Below are positions 1 through 6,329 of a stretch of DNA of 6,329 nucleotides, piece after piece. This DNA is from DATDCV01 sp036524155 (GTDB lineage: Bacteria > Verrucomicrobiota > Verrucomicrobiia > Limisphaerales > UBA8199), in NCBI GenBank assembly GCA_036524155.1, contig DATDCV010000269.1:1-6329 (forward strand), written 5' to 3'. Each line of letters opens with the position of its first letter. Position 1 is the stretch's first letter. Below the pieces are notes generated by a model. That model was not told the DNA's origin and ran no database searches. It saw only the letters and a list, made by a program, of their open reading frames with translations. The position numbers and the translations under genes are program-made.

Positions 1-413
1 ACGAGGCCGTCCCCACCCCTTTCATGTGTACGCGCTCGCGCACCTGCGATACGAGGCGCTTCTTGCTTGAAGATTCCGGCGGGCCTCTTATCATGGCGGC
101 CAGGTCGGAGCGGTTGACTTATGCATCAGGGGACCGATCGACGATCGACGAGATCCCAGCCCAGCCGCCGTGCGTTGGCGATGGCGGCCTTGGCGCTGCT
201 GCCCCGCTGCACCCCGAACGCCATCGACTACGGGCCTTCACCCCACGTCTCTCTCCCGCCGCACTGGATTATCCGGGTCCTGTTCGCCTGCATTCGCTGG
301 TTGGCTGGCGCCCCGGAGAGACCCGGCGACGTTGCCGTTCTCGCGCTGCCATACCGTGGAAAACCCTCAGCCGGCCGGGCCTCTGACGCCCGGTTCGCCA
401 GTATAACCCGGGC
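1..413. other. upstream region without a convincing gene
   Basis: No product could be recognised in any frame here. Three overlapping + strand open frames (24-386, 121-417, 170-406) exist, but they overlap each other, give Arg/Pro/Ala-rich low-information translations and lack ribosome binding sites, so they are most likely a by-product of high GC. Positions 2-70 are open in one + frame ending in TGA at 68-70. This could be the last 22 codons of an upstream gene but is too short to judge. If so, the true intergenic region is about 340 bases and holds the operon promoter. A hexamer TTGACT lies at 114-119 without a good -10 partner, and TATAAC lies at 402-407 without a good -35 partner. A short direct duplication of GATCGAC occurs around 136-149. 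No T-box, tRNA or CRISPR pattern was seen. Confidence 0.6.
375..393 (+). promoter_or_regulatory. GC hairpin just upstream of the first gene
   Basis: CCGGGC (375-380) and GCCCGG (388-393) are perfect inverted copies separated by a 7-base loop; two G-T wobbles could extend the stem outward. It ends 20 bases before the ATG of the binding-protein gene. It is followed by only two T residues, so it is a poor intrinsic terminator of an upstream transcript. It could be an operator, a 5' leader structure or chance in GC-rich DNA; six base pairs is not much evidence. Confidence 0.25.
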
Positions 414-3362
414 ATGATGCCAATCTTCAAACGCGTTTTGTTGTCGCTGGTGCTGCTGATCGCTGCGGGCCTGGTCTTATTGTTGTCCGACCTCCGCTCG
501 CGGCAAGGCGCGCGGAAGCCGAAGGGCAATGCGCAGTCGGCCATTCCGGTGGCCTTGCTGAAACACACCTCGACGCAGCTCACGGACGACGTGGAACGAG
601 GGGTGTTGGAGCAACTGGCCAGGGCGGGCTACACGAATGGCGGCCGCCTGGCCCTCCAGCGCTTCAGCGCGGAGGGCGACCTGCCTACCGCCAACGCCAT
701 TGCTCAGCGGATGGCGGACGGCAGCTTTAAGATGGCGATCAGCATTAGCACGCTTTCGCTCCAGTGCGTGGCCAACGCCAACAAAGCCGGGCGCGTCATC
801 CACGTGTTCGGTGGGGTCACCGATCCAGCCAGCGCCGGTGTCGGTATTCGGGAAATGAACTCCACGAATAAGCCGCCCTGGATGGCCGGCATCGGCACCT
901 TTCAGCCGGTCGAGCAGATCCTGCGCGAAGCCAAACGGCTCTTTCCCGACCTCAGCGTCGTTGGGGTGGTCTGGAATCCTGCGGAGCGGAACTCTGAGGT
1001 CTGTACCCTAAAAGCCCGCGAAGCCTGCCGCGCGCTGGGCATGCAGCTTCTCGAAGCTAATGTCGAGCAGAGCAAAGATGTGCGTGAAGCGGCGGACTCG
1101 CTCATCGCCCGCGGGGTCCAGGCCTTTTGGACCGGGGCCGATGTCACCGTGCTAAACGCCTCGGCAACGCTCTGCGAGGCGGCAGTCAAAGCCAGGATAC
1201 CCGTGTTCTCGAATACCAGCGGGCAAGTGCGTGAGGGTTCGCTGTTTGATCTGGGCGCCGACTATCAGGAGGTGGGCCGCTGCATCGGGGCCATTGCGAC
1301 GGGCATCCTCGACGGGGCGGACCCCGCCAAACTGGCGGTCACCAACTTCATGCCGGAGCGGATCATGCTGAACAAACAGGTGCTCAAAAAGTTGCGTGAT
1401 CCCTGGCGGTTCACCGATGACCTGATTGCCCGCGCCGAATTGATCATCGGCGAAAATGGGCAAGTAGAAAAAGACGTCCCCCGGCCCGGTCAGTCGCCGG
1501 TTTCCGCACCCGCTGACCGCCAGTATAGAATCGGACTGGTTTATTTCGGGCCGGAGGAAGGCACCGACAGTGCAATCGCAGGGCTGATGGACGGCTTGCG
1601 CAAGCTCGGGCTGGTCGAAGGGCGCAACCTGACCGTCGAAAAATCCCACAGCAGCGGCGAGATCAGCGGCATTCCCGCTATCCTGCAAGCGTTCGATGCC
1701 GGCTCGGTGGACGTCATTGTTCCTTTCTCGACCCCGGTGCTCACCGCCGCCTGCGCCGGGGTGCGGCAAAAACCGGTCGTGTTCACCTATTGTTCGGATC
1801 CGATCGCCGCCGGGGCGGGTCGGAGTTTTGAGGACCATCTTCCGTTCGTCACCGGGATCGGTTCGTTTCCGCCGGTGGGGGAAGCGCTGGCGGTGCTCAA
1901 GCTGATCTTCCCGAACTTCAAGAAGCTCGGCACGCTCTACAACAACGCCGAAGCCAATTCCGTCAAGGTTGTGTCGGTGCTGCGGGAGCTTTGCCGAAAC
2001 CAGGGAATCGAGTTGATCGAGGTGCCGGCCAACAATACGAGCGAAGTCGTGCCTGCCGCACAGGCGCTGGTTGCCCGCGGCGTCGAGGCCGTCTACCAGC
2101 CCGGCGACAACACCGCATACCAGGCATTCGACGGCCTCGTCAGCCGACTCGCCGACGGGCGCGTGCCTTTGGTGATTGATTCCCCCGAGTTCCTCAAGCG
2201 CGGCGCGTTGGCCGTCGTCGGCGTCGGTTATTACCAGAGCGGTTTCGCCGCCGCCGAACCGCTGGCCCGAGTGCTCGCGGGGGAAAAGCCGGCGGCGATC
2301 CCGCTGCGGAATGTGACCGACAAAAAAATCCTTTTTAATCCGGAGGTGGCCCGCAAGCTCGGCATCACGATTCCGCCGGCGGTGCTGGCCATGCAGACAC
2401 CGGAGACCCCCGCGCCGGCCGCTCCGGCAAAGCAGCCCGCAGTTCCGCTCGCCCGGCACTGGCGAATCGTTGAGGCTTCCTATCTCGAAACCGTCATGGT
2501 GGAAGAGGCGATGCGCGGGCTGCGCGACGGTCTGAAAGAAGCGGGCCTTAAGCCGGGCACGGATTTCAGCCTGCGGACGCTCTGCGCCCAGGGTGACATG
2601 GCCGCCCTGGGCTCCCTCTTCGATTCGGCCAAAACCGCCGGGGCCGACCTTTTTGTCGTCTACGGCACGCCCACCCTCCAGGTCGCTACCAGGCAGGTTT
2701 CCGGTACGCCGGTGGTGTTCACGGTGGTGGCGGACGGAGTTCAGGCCGGGGCAGGGAAATCAGACGAAGACCATTTGGCGAACATAACCGGCGTCTACAC
2801 GCTGGGCCCTTATCGGGAAATGGCCCAGATGCTGCAACAGCACTTCCCGGAAATCAAACGGGTGGGCACCCTGTTCTGTCCCGCAGAAGCCAACTCGGTC
2901 GCCAACAAGAATCTGTTCGTGCGCGAGGCCGCCCGATGCGGGTTGACGGTCGAAGCGGTCGCCGCCAACAGCGCGAACGAACTGCCGGATGCGGCTATGG
3001 CCCTGTGCGGCCGGAGGCTCGATGCCGTTGTGCAGGTGGTCGACAACCTCTGCGTTGCTGGCTTTCCGGCCATCAGTCGCGCCGCCGCGCAGGCGCGTCT
3101 GCCCGTGTTCGGCTGCGTTGGCACCACCGCCGCCCAGGGAGCGGTGATGGCCCTGGCCCGGGACTACTACGATGCGGGACGCGAAACGGCTCTCAAAGCG
3201 GCCCGAATCATGCGGGGTGAGAACCCCGCGCAAATCCCATTCACGCCGCCGAGCAGAACACAGAAATTTGTGAACTTGAACAAGGCCCGAGAACTGGAGC
3301 TCACCATTCCGGAAACGCTGCTCCGGGACGCGAAACAGGTGACCGAAGCATCCCCAAAATAG
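414..3362 (+). CDS. membrane-anchored ABC importer binding protein with three tandem ABC_sub_bind (TrpX-like) domains
   Basis: This is the extracytoplasmic ligand receptor of an ABC importer. Residues 1-28 hold a short basic start (KR at 6-7) and a hydrophobic stretch, with no lipobox cysteine and no clear AxA cleavage site, so an uncleaved membrane anchor is likely. Three type-1 periplasmic-binding folds follow, at about 43-330, 371-660 and 682-966, joined by linkers at about 331-370 and 661-681 that are rich in Pro/Ala. Each repeats the family landmarks: the substrate-side motif (TDP in domain 1, SDP in 2, ADG in 3), an AExNS element (residues 190-194, 512-516 and 824-828), and a carboxy end of the type GE(K/N)PAxIP in domains 2 and 3. 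Single-domain relatives are about 300-330 residues, so 982 matches a triplication. The ATG at 414 is the first start after an in-frame TGA at 384-386; an ATG follows at 417. No Shine-Dalgarno is visible. The ligand is unknown. Tryptophan is known for streptococcal TrpX but cannot be assumed here. Confidence 0.93.
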   Translation: MMPIFKRVLLSLVLLIAAGLVLLLSDLRSRQGARKPKGNAQSAIPVALLKHTSTQLTDDVERGVLEQLARAGYTNGGRLALQRFSAEGDLPTANAIAQRMADGSFKMAISISTLSLQCVANANKAGRVIHVFGGVTDPASAGVGIREMNSTNKPPWMAGIGTFQPVEQILREAKRLFPDLSVVGVVWNPAERNSEVCTLKAREACRALGMQLLEANVEQSKDVREAADSLIARGVQAFWTGADVTVLNASATLCEAAVKARIPVFSNTSGQVREGSLFDLGADYQEVGRCIGAIATGILDGADPAKLAVTNFMPERIMLNKQVLKKLRDPWRFTDDLIARAELIIGENGQVEKDVPRPGQSPVSAPADRQYRIGLVYFGPEEGTDSAIAGLMDGLRKLGLVEGRNLTVEKSHSSGEISGIPAILQAFDAGSVDVIVPFSTPVLTAACAGVRQKPVVFTYCSDPIAAGAGRSFEDHLPFVTGIGSFPPVGEALAVLKLIFPNFKKLGTLYNNAEANSVKVVSVLRELCRNQGIELIEVPANNTSEVVPAAQALVARGVEAVYQPGDNTAYQAFDGLVSRLADGRVPLVIDSPEFLKRGALAVVGVGYYQSGFAAAEPLARVLAGEKPAAIPLRNVTDKKILFNPEVARKLGITIPPAVLAMQTPETPAPAAPAKQPAVPLARHWRIVEASYLETVMVEEAMRGLRDGLKEAGLKPGTDFSLRTLCAQGDMAALGSLFDSAKTAGADLFVVYGTPTLQVATRQVSGTPVVFTVVADGVQAGAGKSDEDHLANITGVYTLGPYREMAQMLQQHFPEIKRVGTLFCPAEANSVANKNLFVREAARCGLTVEAVAANSANELPDAAMALCGRRLDAVVQVVDNLCVAGFPAISRAAAQARLPVFGCVGTTAAQGAVMALARDYYDAGRETALKAARIMRGENPAQIPFTPPSRTQKFVNLNKARELELTIPETLLRDAKQVTEASPK
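540..3311 (+). repeat. three diverged in-frame copies of a binding domain
   Basis: Within the 982-residue protein the same domain of roughly 285-290 residues is encoded three times: about 540-1403, 1524-2393 and 2457-3311. The copies align by order of motifs: an amino-terminal strand, a helix ending in a GL(K/R)..G-type turn, a GTP/STP-type turn, the PVVFT-type strand, an (N/V)TGI/V turn, the AExNS element, and a final DYY/GYY..G helix. The nucleotide sequences are clearly diverged, so this is an old duplication and not a recent tandem repeat. Domain 2 is closest to the canonical family. Domain 1 lacks the TG turn (it has MAG) and domain 3 lacks the DP of the substrate-side motif. Confidence 0.85.
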
Positions 3363-3374
3363 GTCGCGCCGCCC

Positions 3375-4622
3375 ATGGAAATCACCCGCTCAATCCGCGC
3401 CGAACAGTTCGAGCTCAAGCTCAAGGGCCGCCTGGACGCCACCTGGAGCGACCATGTGGCCGGCGCCCTCGCCGAGTGCGTCCGTTCCGGTCAGCATGAT
3501 ATCGTCGTGGACATGGCCGCCGTGGACTACGTCAGTTCCGCCGGCCTCCGGGTTCTGGTTCTCTACGCCCGCCAGCTCGGCGATATTCAGGGCCGCCTTG
3601 GGATCACCAATGCCTCGAGCAACGTGCGGCGGGTGCTCGAACTGGCCGGGCTGGACGATCTGCTGCTCGTCCGGGCCGGGCCGGCGGCTGCGGCGGTCCG
3701 GTCTACCGAAGGCTTGCCGGCCAAAGTCGCGCTCCCCGAGCCGGGCGCCACCGCGGAAATGTTTGACCTGGACCCCAATGCCACGCTGCGCGTTCAGTGG
3801 CCGGGAAACGCGGCCGAGTGGTTCGAGGGCCGGACCAAACCCGAAGCGTGCGCCCTGATGCAACTCCCCCTGAACGTTCTCGGCATCGGCCTGGGCGCCC
3901 TGGTTTCGGGCGATGCTTCCACCACGCAGCCTTTCGGCGAATTCCTCGCCGTCGCAGGCGCCGCCGTGTGCCAGCCGGCAGACGGCTCCAATAAACCGGA
4001 TTACCTTCTCTCGCAGGGGGCGTTGCAGCCCGCGATGAAAGTCGCCTACGGCATGCTGGGACAGGGCGGCTTTCGCCGCGTCCTGCGATTCGACAAAGGC
4101 CCTCAACAGCCGAGCCTTCCCCTCAGCACAGTGGTCAAGGCTTGCCTCGAAGCCGCCGGCAGCGACGCAGCGGGACTGGCGATCGTCGCGGAGACTGCTT
4201 CGCTTGTCGGCGCCTCCCTGCAGAAGTCAACTCCTGCGCAGCCATCCGCAGGCCGGGCGCAGGATATGTTTTCCTTCCCCGAAGTCCGCGATTGGCTCAG
4301 CTTCACTGCGGAACCCGCCTTTGCCAACTCCACCTGCATTATCGTCGGCTTCGCGGCCGGAAAATCCCGCGGGCCGGACCTTCGCCTTCTCAAGCCGATG
4401 GTGCGTTCGGGGGAGCTATACGGACACTTTCACGCCGCGGCGCTTCCCTATCGGCCGCTCCGCAAAGGCAAAGTGGACCTGGCCGAAACCATCCGACCGT
4501 TGTTCGAGATCGAGCATGTGCTGGGGGTGCTTCATTTGCTCAACGACTGGCGCGACCTCAGCGGCACAGGCGAAAGCCGGTTGCTGCGTGGGGCGTGTTG
4601 GTGCGCGCCTTTAACTTTGTGA
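3375..4622 (+). CDS. STAS-domain protein with a long uncharacterised C-terminal domain
   Basis: Residues 1-100 form a STAS domain, the fold of SpoIIAA/RsbV anti-sigma-factor antagonists. They show the GRLD element at 18-21, the core strand DIVVDM at 42-47, the phospho-site loop VSSAGLRVL at 53-61, and NVRRVLELAGL at 83-93. By alignment to SpoIIAA Ser58 the acceptor is Ser55, which is present. After a linker at about 101-125, residues 126-415 form a second region I cannot name, with blocks such as GIGLGAL (170-176), FGEFLAVAGAA (187-197), FPEVRDWLSF (301-310), YGHFHAAALPYRPL (349-362) and GVLHLLNDWRDLSG (384-397). No signal peptide or membrane segment is seen, so it should be cytoplasmic. Simple anti-anti-sigma factors are about 100-120 residues, so this is a fusion. 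It starts 12 bases after the receptor gene and ends 7 before the permease, which points to a role with the importer. Alternatively it could be an unrelated sigma-pathway switch that is merely co-transcribed. No partner kinase or anti-sigma factor is in the window. Confidence 0.88.
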   Translation: MEITRSIRAEQFELKLKGRLDATWSDHVAGALAECVRSGQHDIVVDMAAVDYVSSAGLRVLVLYARQLGDIQGRLGITNASSNVRRVLELAGLDDLLLVRAGPAAAAVRSTEGLPAKVALPEPGATAEMFDLDPNATLRVQWPGNAAEWFEGRTKPEACALMQLPLNVLGIGLGALVSGDASTTQPFGEFLAVAGAAVCQPADGSNKPDYLLSQGALQPAMKVAYGMLGQGGFRRVLRFDKGPQQPSLPLSTVVKACLEAAGSDAAGLAIVAETASLVGASLQKSTPAQPSAGRAQDMFSFPEVRDWLSFTAEPAFANSTCIIVGFAAGKSRGPDLRLLKPMVRSGELYGHFHAAALPYRPLRKGKVDLAETIRPLFEIEHVLGVLHLLNDWRDLSGTGESRLLRGACWCAPLTL

Positions 4623-4629
4623 ACCCGCT

Positions 4630-5568
4630 ATGACCCTCTTACTTGGCTCACTCACCATTGGGCTCATCCTGTCGCTTTTGGCGCTCGGCATCTACATCAG
4701 CTACCGTGTGTTCGACATCGCCGACATCACGGTTGATGGTTCCATCACCTTCGGGGCTGCCATTTGCGCCGTGCTGATCGTCAAGGGAACCCACCCCTTG
4801 CCGGCCACACTGGCGGGTTTCGTCGGCGGTCTGGCCGCAGGCACGGTCACCGGCGTCCTGCAAGCCAGGTTCAAAATCAACCCGCTTTTGTCGGGGATCC
4901 TCGTCATGACCAGCCTCTATTCGGTGAACCTGCACGTGATGGGCAAAAGCAACGTGCCGCTCTTGTCGGGACGCAGTTTCACGAACTGGGCCGAAGACCT
5001 GGGCCGCCGTTGCTTCGGCAAACCCGAGGTGAATGTGTTTGGCTGGCCGGTAAGCGCGCGCGACCTGGGAACGCTGCTGGTAGCGCTGGCGCTGGTGCTG
5101 ATGGTCTGCGCGGCGCTTTATTGGTTCTTCCGCACCGAGCTGGGCACAGCGATGCGGGCCTCAGGCAACAACCCCCAAATGATCCGCGCCCTCGGAGTGA
5201 ATGTGGAGCGCTACCGGATCATGGGGCTGGCGCTGGCAAACGGCCTGGTCGCTCTTTCGGGCGCGTTGCTGGCGCAGTACCAGGGATTCGCCGACGCGCA
5301 GATGGGCATCGGCATGGTCGTTTGGGGGCTCGCCAGTGTGATTATCGGCGAATCGCTGGTGGGCTCGCGCAGCCTGGGCCTGGCGATCTACGGCGCCATC
5401 GCAGGCTCGGTCCTCTTCCGGCTGCTGGTCGCCATTGCGTTGCGTTGGGGCCTGAATCCGAACGACCTCAAACTGGTTACCGCCTTGTTCGTTTTCGGCG
5501 CGCTCGTGTTGCCACATTTGCTGCGGCGAAGAGCCAAACCCGCCGCCTTGGCCGCCGTCGCGCAATAA
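4630..5568 (+). CDS. ABC importer permease, LivH/TrpY-like (BPD_transp_2, COG4120 type)
   Basis: Inner-membrane channel subunit, expected to work as a homodimer with the downstream ATPase. The 312 residues contain about eight or nine hydrophobic segments, roughly 4-24, 36-52, 57-77, 84-101, 147-167, 195-216, 226-243, 248-272 and 280-297. Two landmarks support the subfamily: the ITVDGS motif at 33-38 near the amino end, and the cytoplasmic coupling loop around 168-191 (RTELGTAMRASGNNP then MIRALGVN), which corresponds to the ATPase-contacting loop of LivH-type permeases. The length is normal for the family (about 290-320) and the carboxy end is a short basic, Ala-rich tail. It begins 7 bases after the STAS gene with no clear Shine-Dalgarno site, suggesting translation coupled to the gene before it. 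The substrate cannot be read from the permease. Confidence 0.93.
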   Translation: MTLLLGSLTIGLILSLLALGIYISYRVFDIADITVDGSITFGAAICAVLIVKGTHPLPATLAGFVGGLAAGTVTGVLQARFKINPLLSGILVMTSLYSVNLHVMGKSNVPLLSGRSFTNWAEDLGRRCFGKPEVNVFGWPVSARDLGTLLVALALVLMVCAALYWFFRTELGTAMRASGNNPQMIRALGVNVERYRIMGLALANGLVALSGALLAQYQGFADAQMGIGMVVWGLASVIIGESLVGSRSLGLAIYGAIAGSVLFRLLVAIALRWGLNPNDLKLVTALFVFGALVLPHLLRRRAKPAALAAVAQ

Positions 5569-5570
5569 CC

Positions 5571-5580
5571 GGGGACAGGA
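5571..5580 (+). promoter_or_regulatory. ribosome binding site of the ATPase gene
   Basis: The 15-base gap after the permease stop contains GGGGA (5571-5575) and AGGA (5577-5580). These lie 8 and 3 bases before the ATG at 5584, so GGGGA has the better spacing. This is the only start in the operon preceded by a recognisable purine-rich site, and it supports 5584 as the start. Confidence 0.5.
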
Positions 5581-5583
5581 ACC

Positions 5584-6329
5584 ATGCTCACCGTCAGCAA
5601 CGCTCAAAAGACTTTCTTCCCTGGCACCGTCAACGAGGTCCGCGCCTTGCGCGGGGTGAGCCTGGACCTCCCCGAAGGCGCCTTCCTGGTGGTTCTCGGG
5701 GGCAACGGTTCCGGCAAATCGACTCTGTTGAACGCGGTTGCAGGGACTTTTAGGCTGGACGGGGGTGAAATTCGACTCAACGGCCGGAACGTCACCCGGT
5801 GGCAGGAGCACCAGCGCGCGCGGCTCGTCGGCCGCGTGTTTCAGAACCCGTTTACCGGCACCGCGCCCGACATGTCGATCGCGGAGAACCTGGCGCTGGC
5901 CGCCCGGCGCGGCCAAAAACGTTTTCTCGGGTGGGCGCTCACGAACAAGCTCAAGGCGGAAATCCGCGAACAAGTCAGCCAGTTGAAAATGGGTTTGGAG
6001 GGTCGGCTGGGCAATCCCATCGGCACGCTTTCAGGCGGCCAGCGGCAGGCGTTGACACTGCTGATGGCGACGTGGCTAAAGCCGGCGTTGTTGCTCCTGG
6101 ACGAACACACCGCGGCGCTCGACCCCAAGAGCGCCGACCAGGTTATCCACCTCACCGAACAAATCATCACTCGCCACCGCCTGACGACACTGATGGTCAC
6201 CCACTCTATGCAGCAGGCCGTCCATCTTGGTGACCGCATCATCATCCTGAACAAGGGTGCGATCGTTTACCGCTACGAGGGCGCCGACAAGCAGCGCCTG
6301 CGCGTCGATGATTTGCTCGCGCGGTTCGA
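5584..6329 (+). CDS. ABC importer ATP-binding protein, COG1101 / TrpZ-like (partial, cut by window end)
   Basis: Cytoplasmic nucleotide-binding subunit that powers the permease encoded just upstream. The frame is open from 5584 to the window edge: 248 complete codons, probably lacking only a short carboxy end because relatives are about 250-270 residues. All catalytic elements are present: Walker A GGNGSGKST at 39-47, Q-loop VFQNP at 85-89 (Gln87), signature LSGGQ at 149-153, Walker B LLLLD with Glu174 after it (169-174), D-loop AALD at 177-180 and switch His207. The sequence DEHTAALDP at 173-181, with His in place of the usual Pro, and the GTAPDMSI stretch after the Q-loop are typical of the COG1101 group that accompanies TrpX-type binding proteins. 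That fits this operon better than a LivG/LivF origin. It should be an active ATPase. No stop codon is visible. Confidence 0.93.
   Translation, partial: MLTVSNAQKTFFPGTVNEVRALRGVSLDLPEGAFLVVLGGNGSGKSTLLNAVAGTFRLDGGEIRLNGRNVTRWQEHQRARLVGRVFQNPFTGTAPDMSIAENLALAARRGQKRFLGWALTNKLKAEIREQVSQLKMGLEGRLGNPIGTLSGGQRQALTLLMATWLKPALLLLDEHTAALDPKSADQVIHLTEQIITRHRLTTLMVTHSMQQAVHLGDRIIILNKGAIVYRYEGADKQRLRVDDLLARF

Noticed and set aside
2..70. Possible end of an upstream + strand gene
   Set aside because: Only 22 codons before TGA are visible, without a recognisable motif. The opposite strand is also open there (a start at 94 running off the left edge), so neither can be chosen.
1..413. T-box or other amino-acid riboswitch, expected because streptococcal trpXYZ is T-box controlled
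   Set aside because: No T-box core sequence, specifier-loop arrangement or antiterminator/terminator pair is visible, and the lineage appears not to be Firmicutes.
121..417. Open frame of 98 codons whose stop overlaps the receptor ATG
   Set aside because: The ATGA overlap looks like translational coupling, but the translation has no recognisable features, no ribosome binding site precedes it, and two other frames are equally open over the same DNA.
1152..2459. Antisense open frame of 435 codons opposite the receptor gene
   Set aside because: It is a shadow of the receptor's reading frame in GC-rich DNA. The translation is rich in Arg, Gly and His, has no recognisable domain, and lies wholly inside a gene with clear family motifs.
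4764..5753. Same-strand open frame of 329 codons across the permease and the ATPase start
   Set aside because: It overlaps two well-supported genes in another frame, and its translation is Arg/Pro/Gly-rich with no membrane segments or motifs.
5161..5973. Antisense open frame of 270 codons
   Set aside because: It is opposite the permease and ATPase motifs and its composition is that of a complementary-strand shadow.

Overview
The window carries one operon-like block of four tightly packed + strand genes, preceded by about 400 bases with no convincing gene. The DNA is GC-rich throughout and the genes read as ordinary bacterial coding sequence. The lineage cannot be proven from the sequence. 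A large envelope-anchored protein without a lipobox and weak or absent Shine-Dalgarno sites before three of the four starts fit a high-GC Gram-negative phylum such as Verrucomicrobiota, Acidobacteriota or Planctomycetota. That is a guess by style, not a measurement.

Layout: 1-413 is upstream DNA with a small GC hairpin just before the first gene. 414-3362 encodes a 982-residue membrane-anchored protein made of three tandem periplasmic binding domains of the ABC_sub_bind / TrpX type (COG2984). 3375-4622 encodes a STAS (anti-sigma-antagonist-like) domain joined to a long C-terminal region I do not recognise. 4630-5568 encodes the matching LivH/TrpY-like permease (COG4120 type). 5584 to the window end encodes the matching ATPase (COG1101 type), cut by the edge after 248 codons. 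The gaps between genes are 12, 7 and 15 bases and contain no terminator, so one transcript is likely.

Together the genes look like a complete type-I ABC importer (binding protein, permease, ATPase) of the family whose best-known member is the streptococcal tryptophan importer TrpXYZ. Two things are not standard. The receptor is a single polypeptide with three diverged ligand-binding modules, where the family normally has one. A STAS-domain protein with an intact predicted phospho-acceptor serine sits between receptor and permease. The working idea, which is inference, is an importer or sensor with several ligand inputs and a dedicated cytoplasmic STAS regulator. The substrate is not known.
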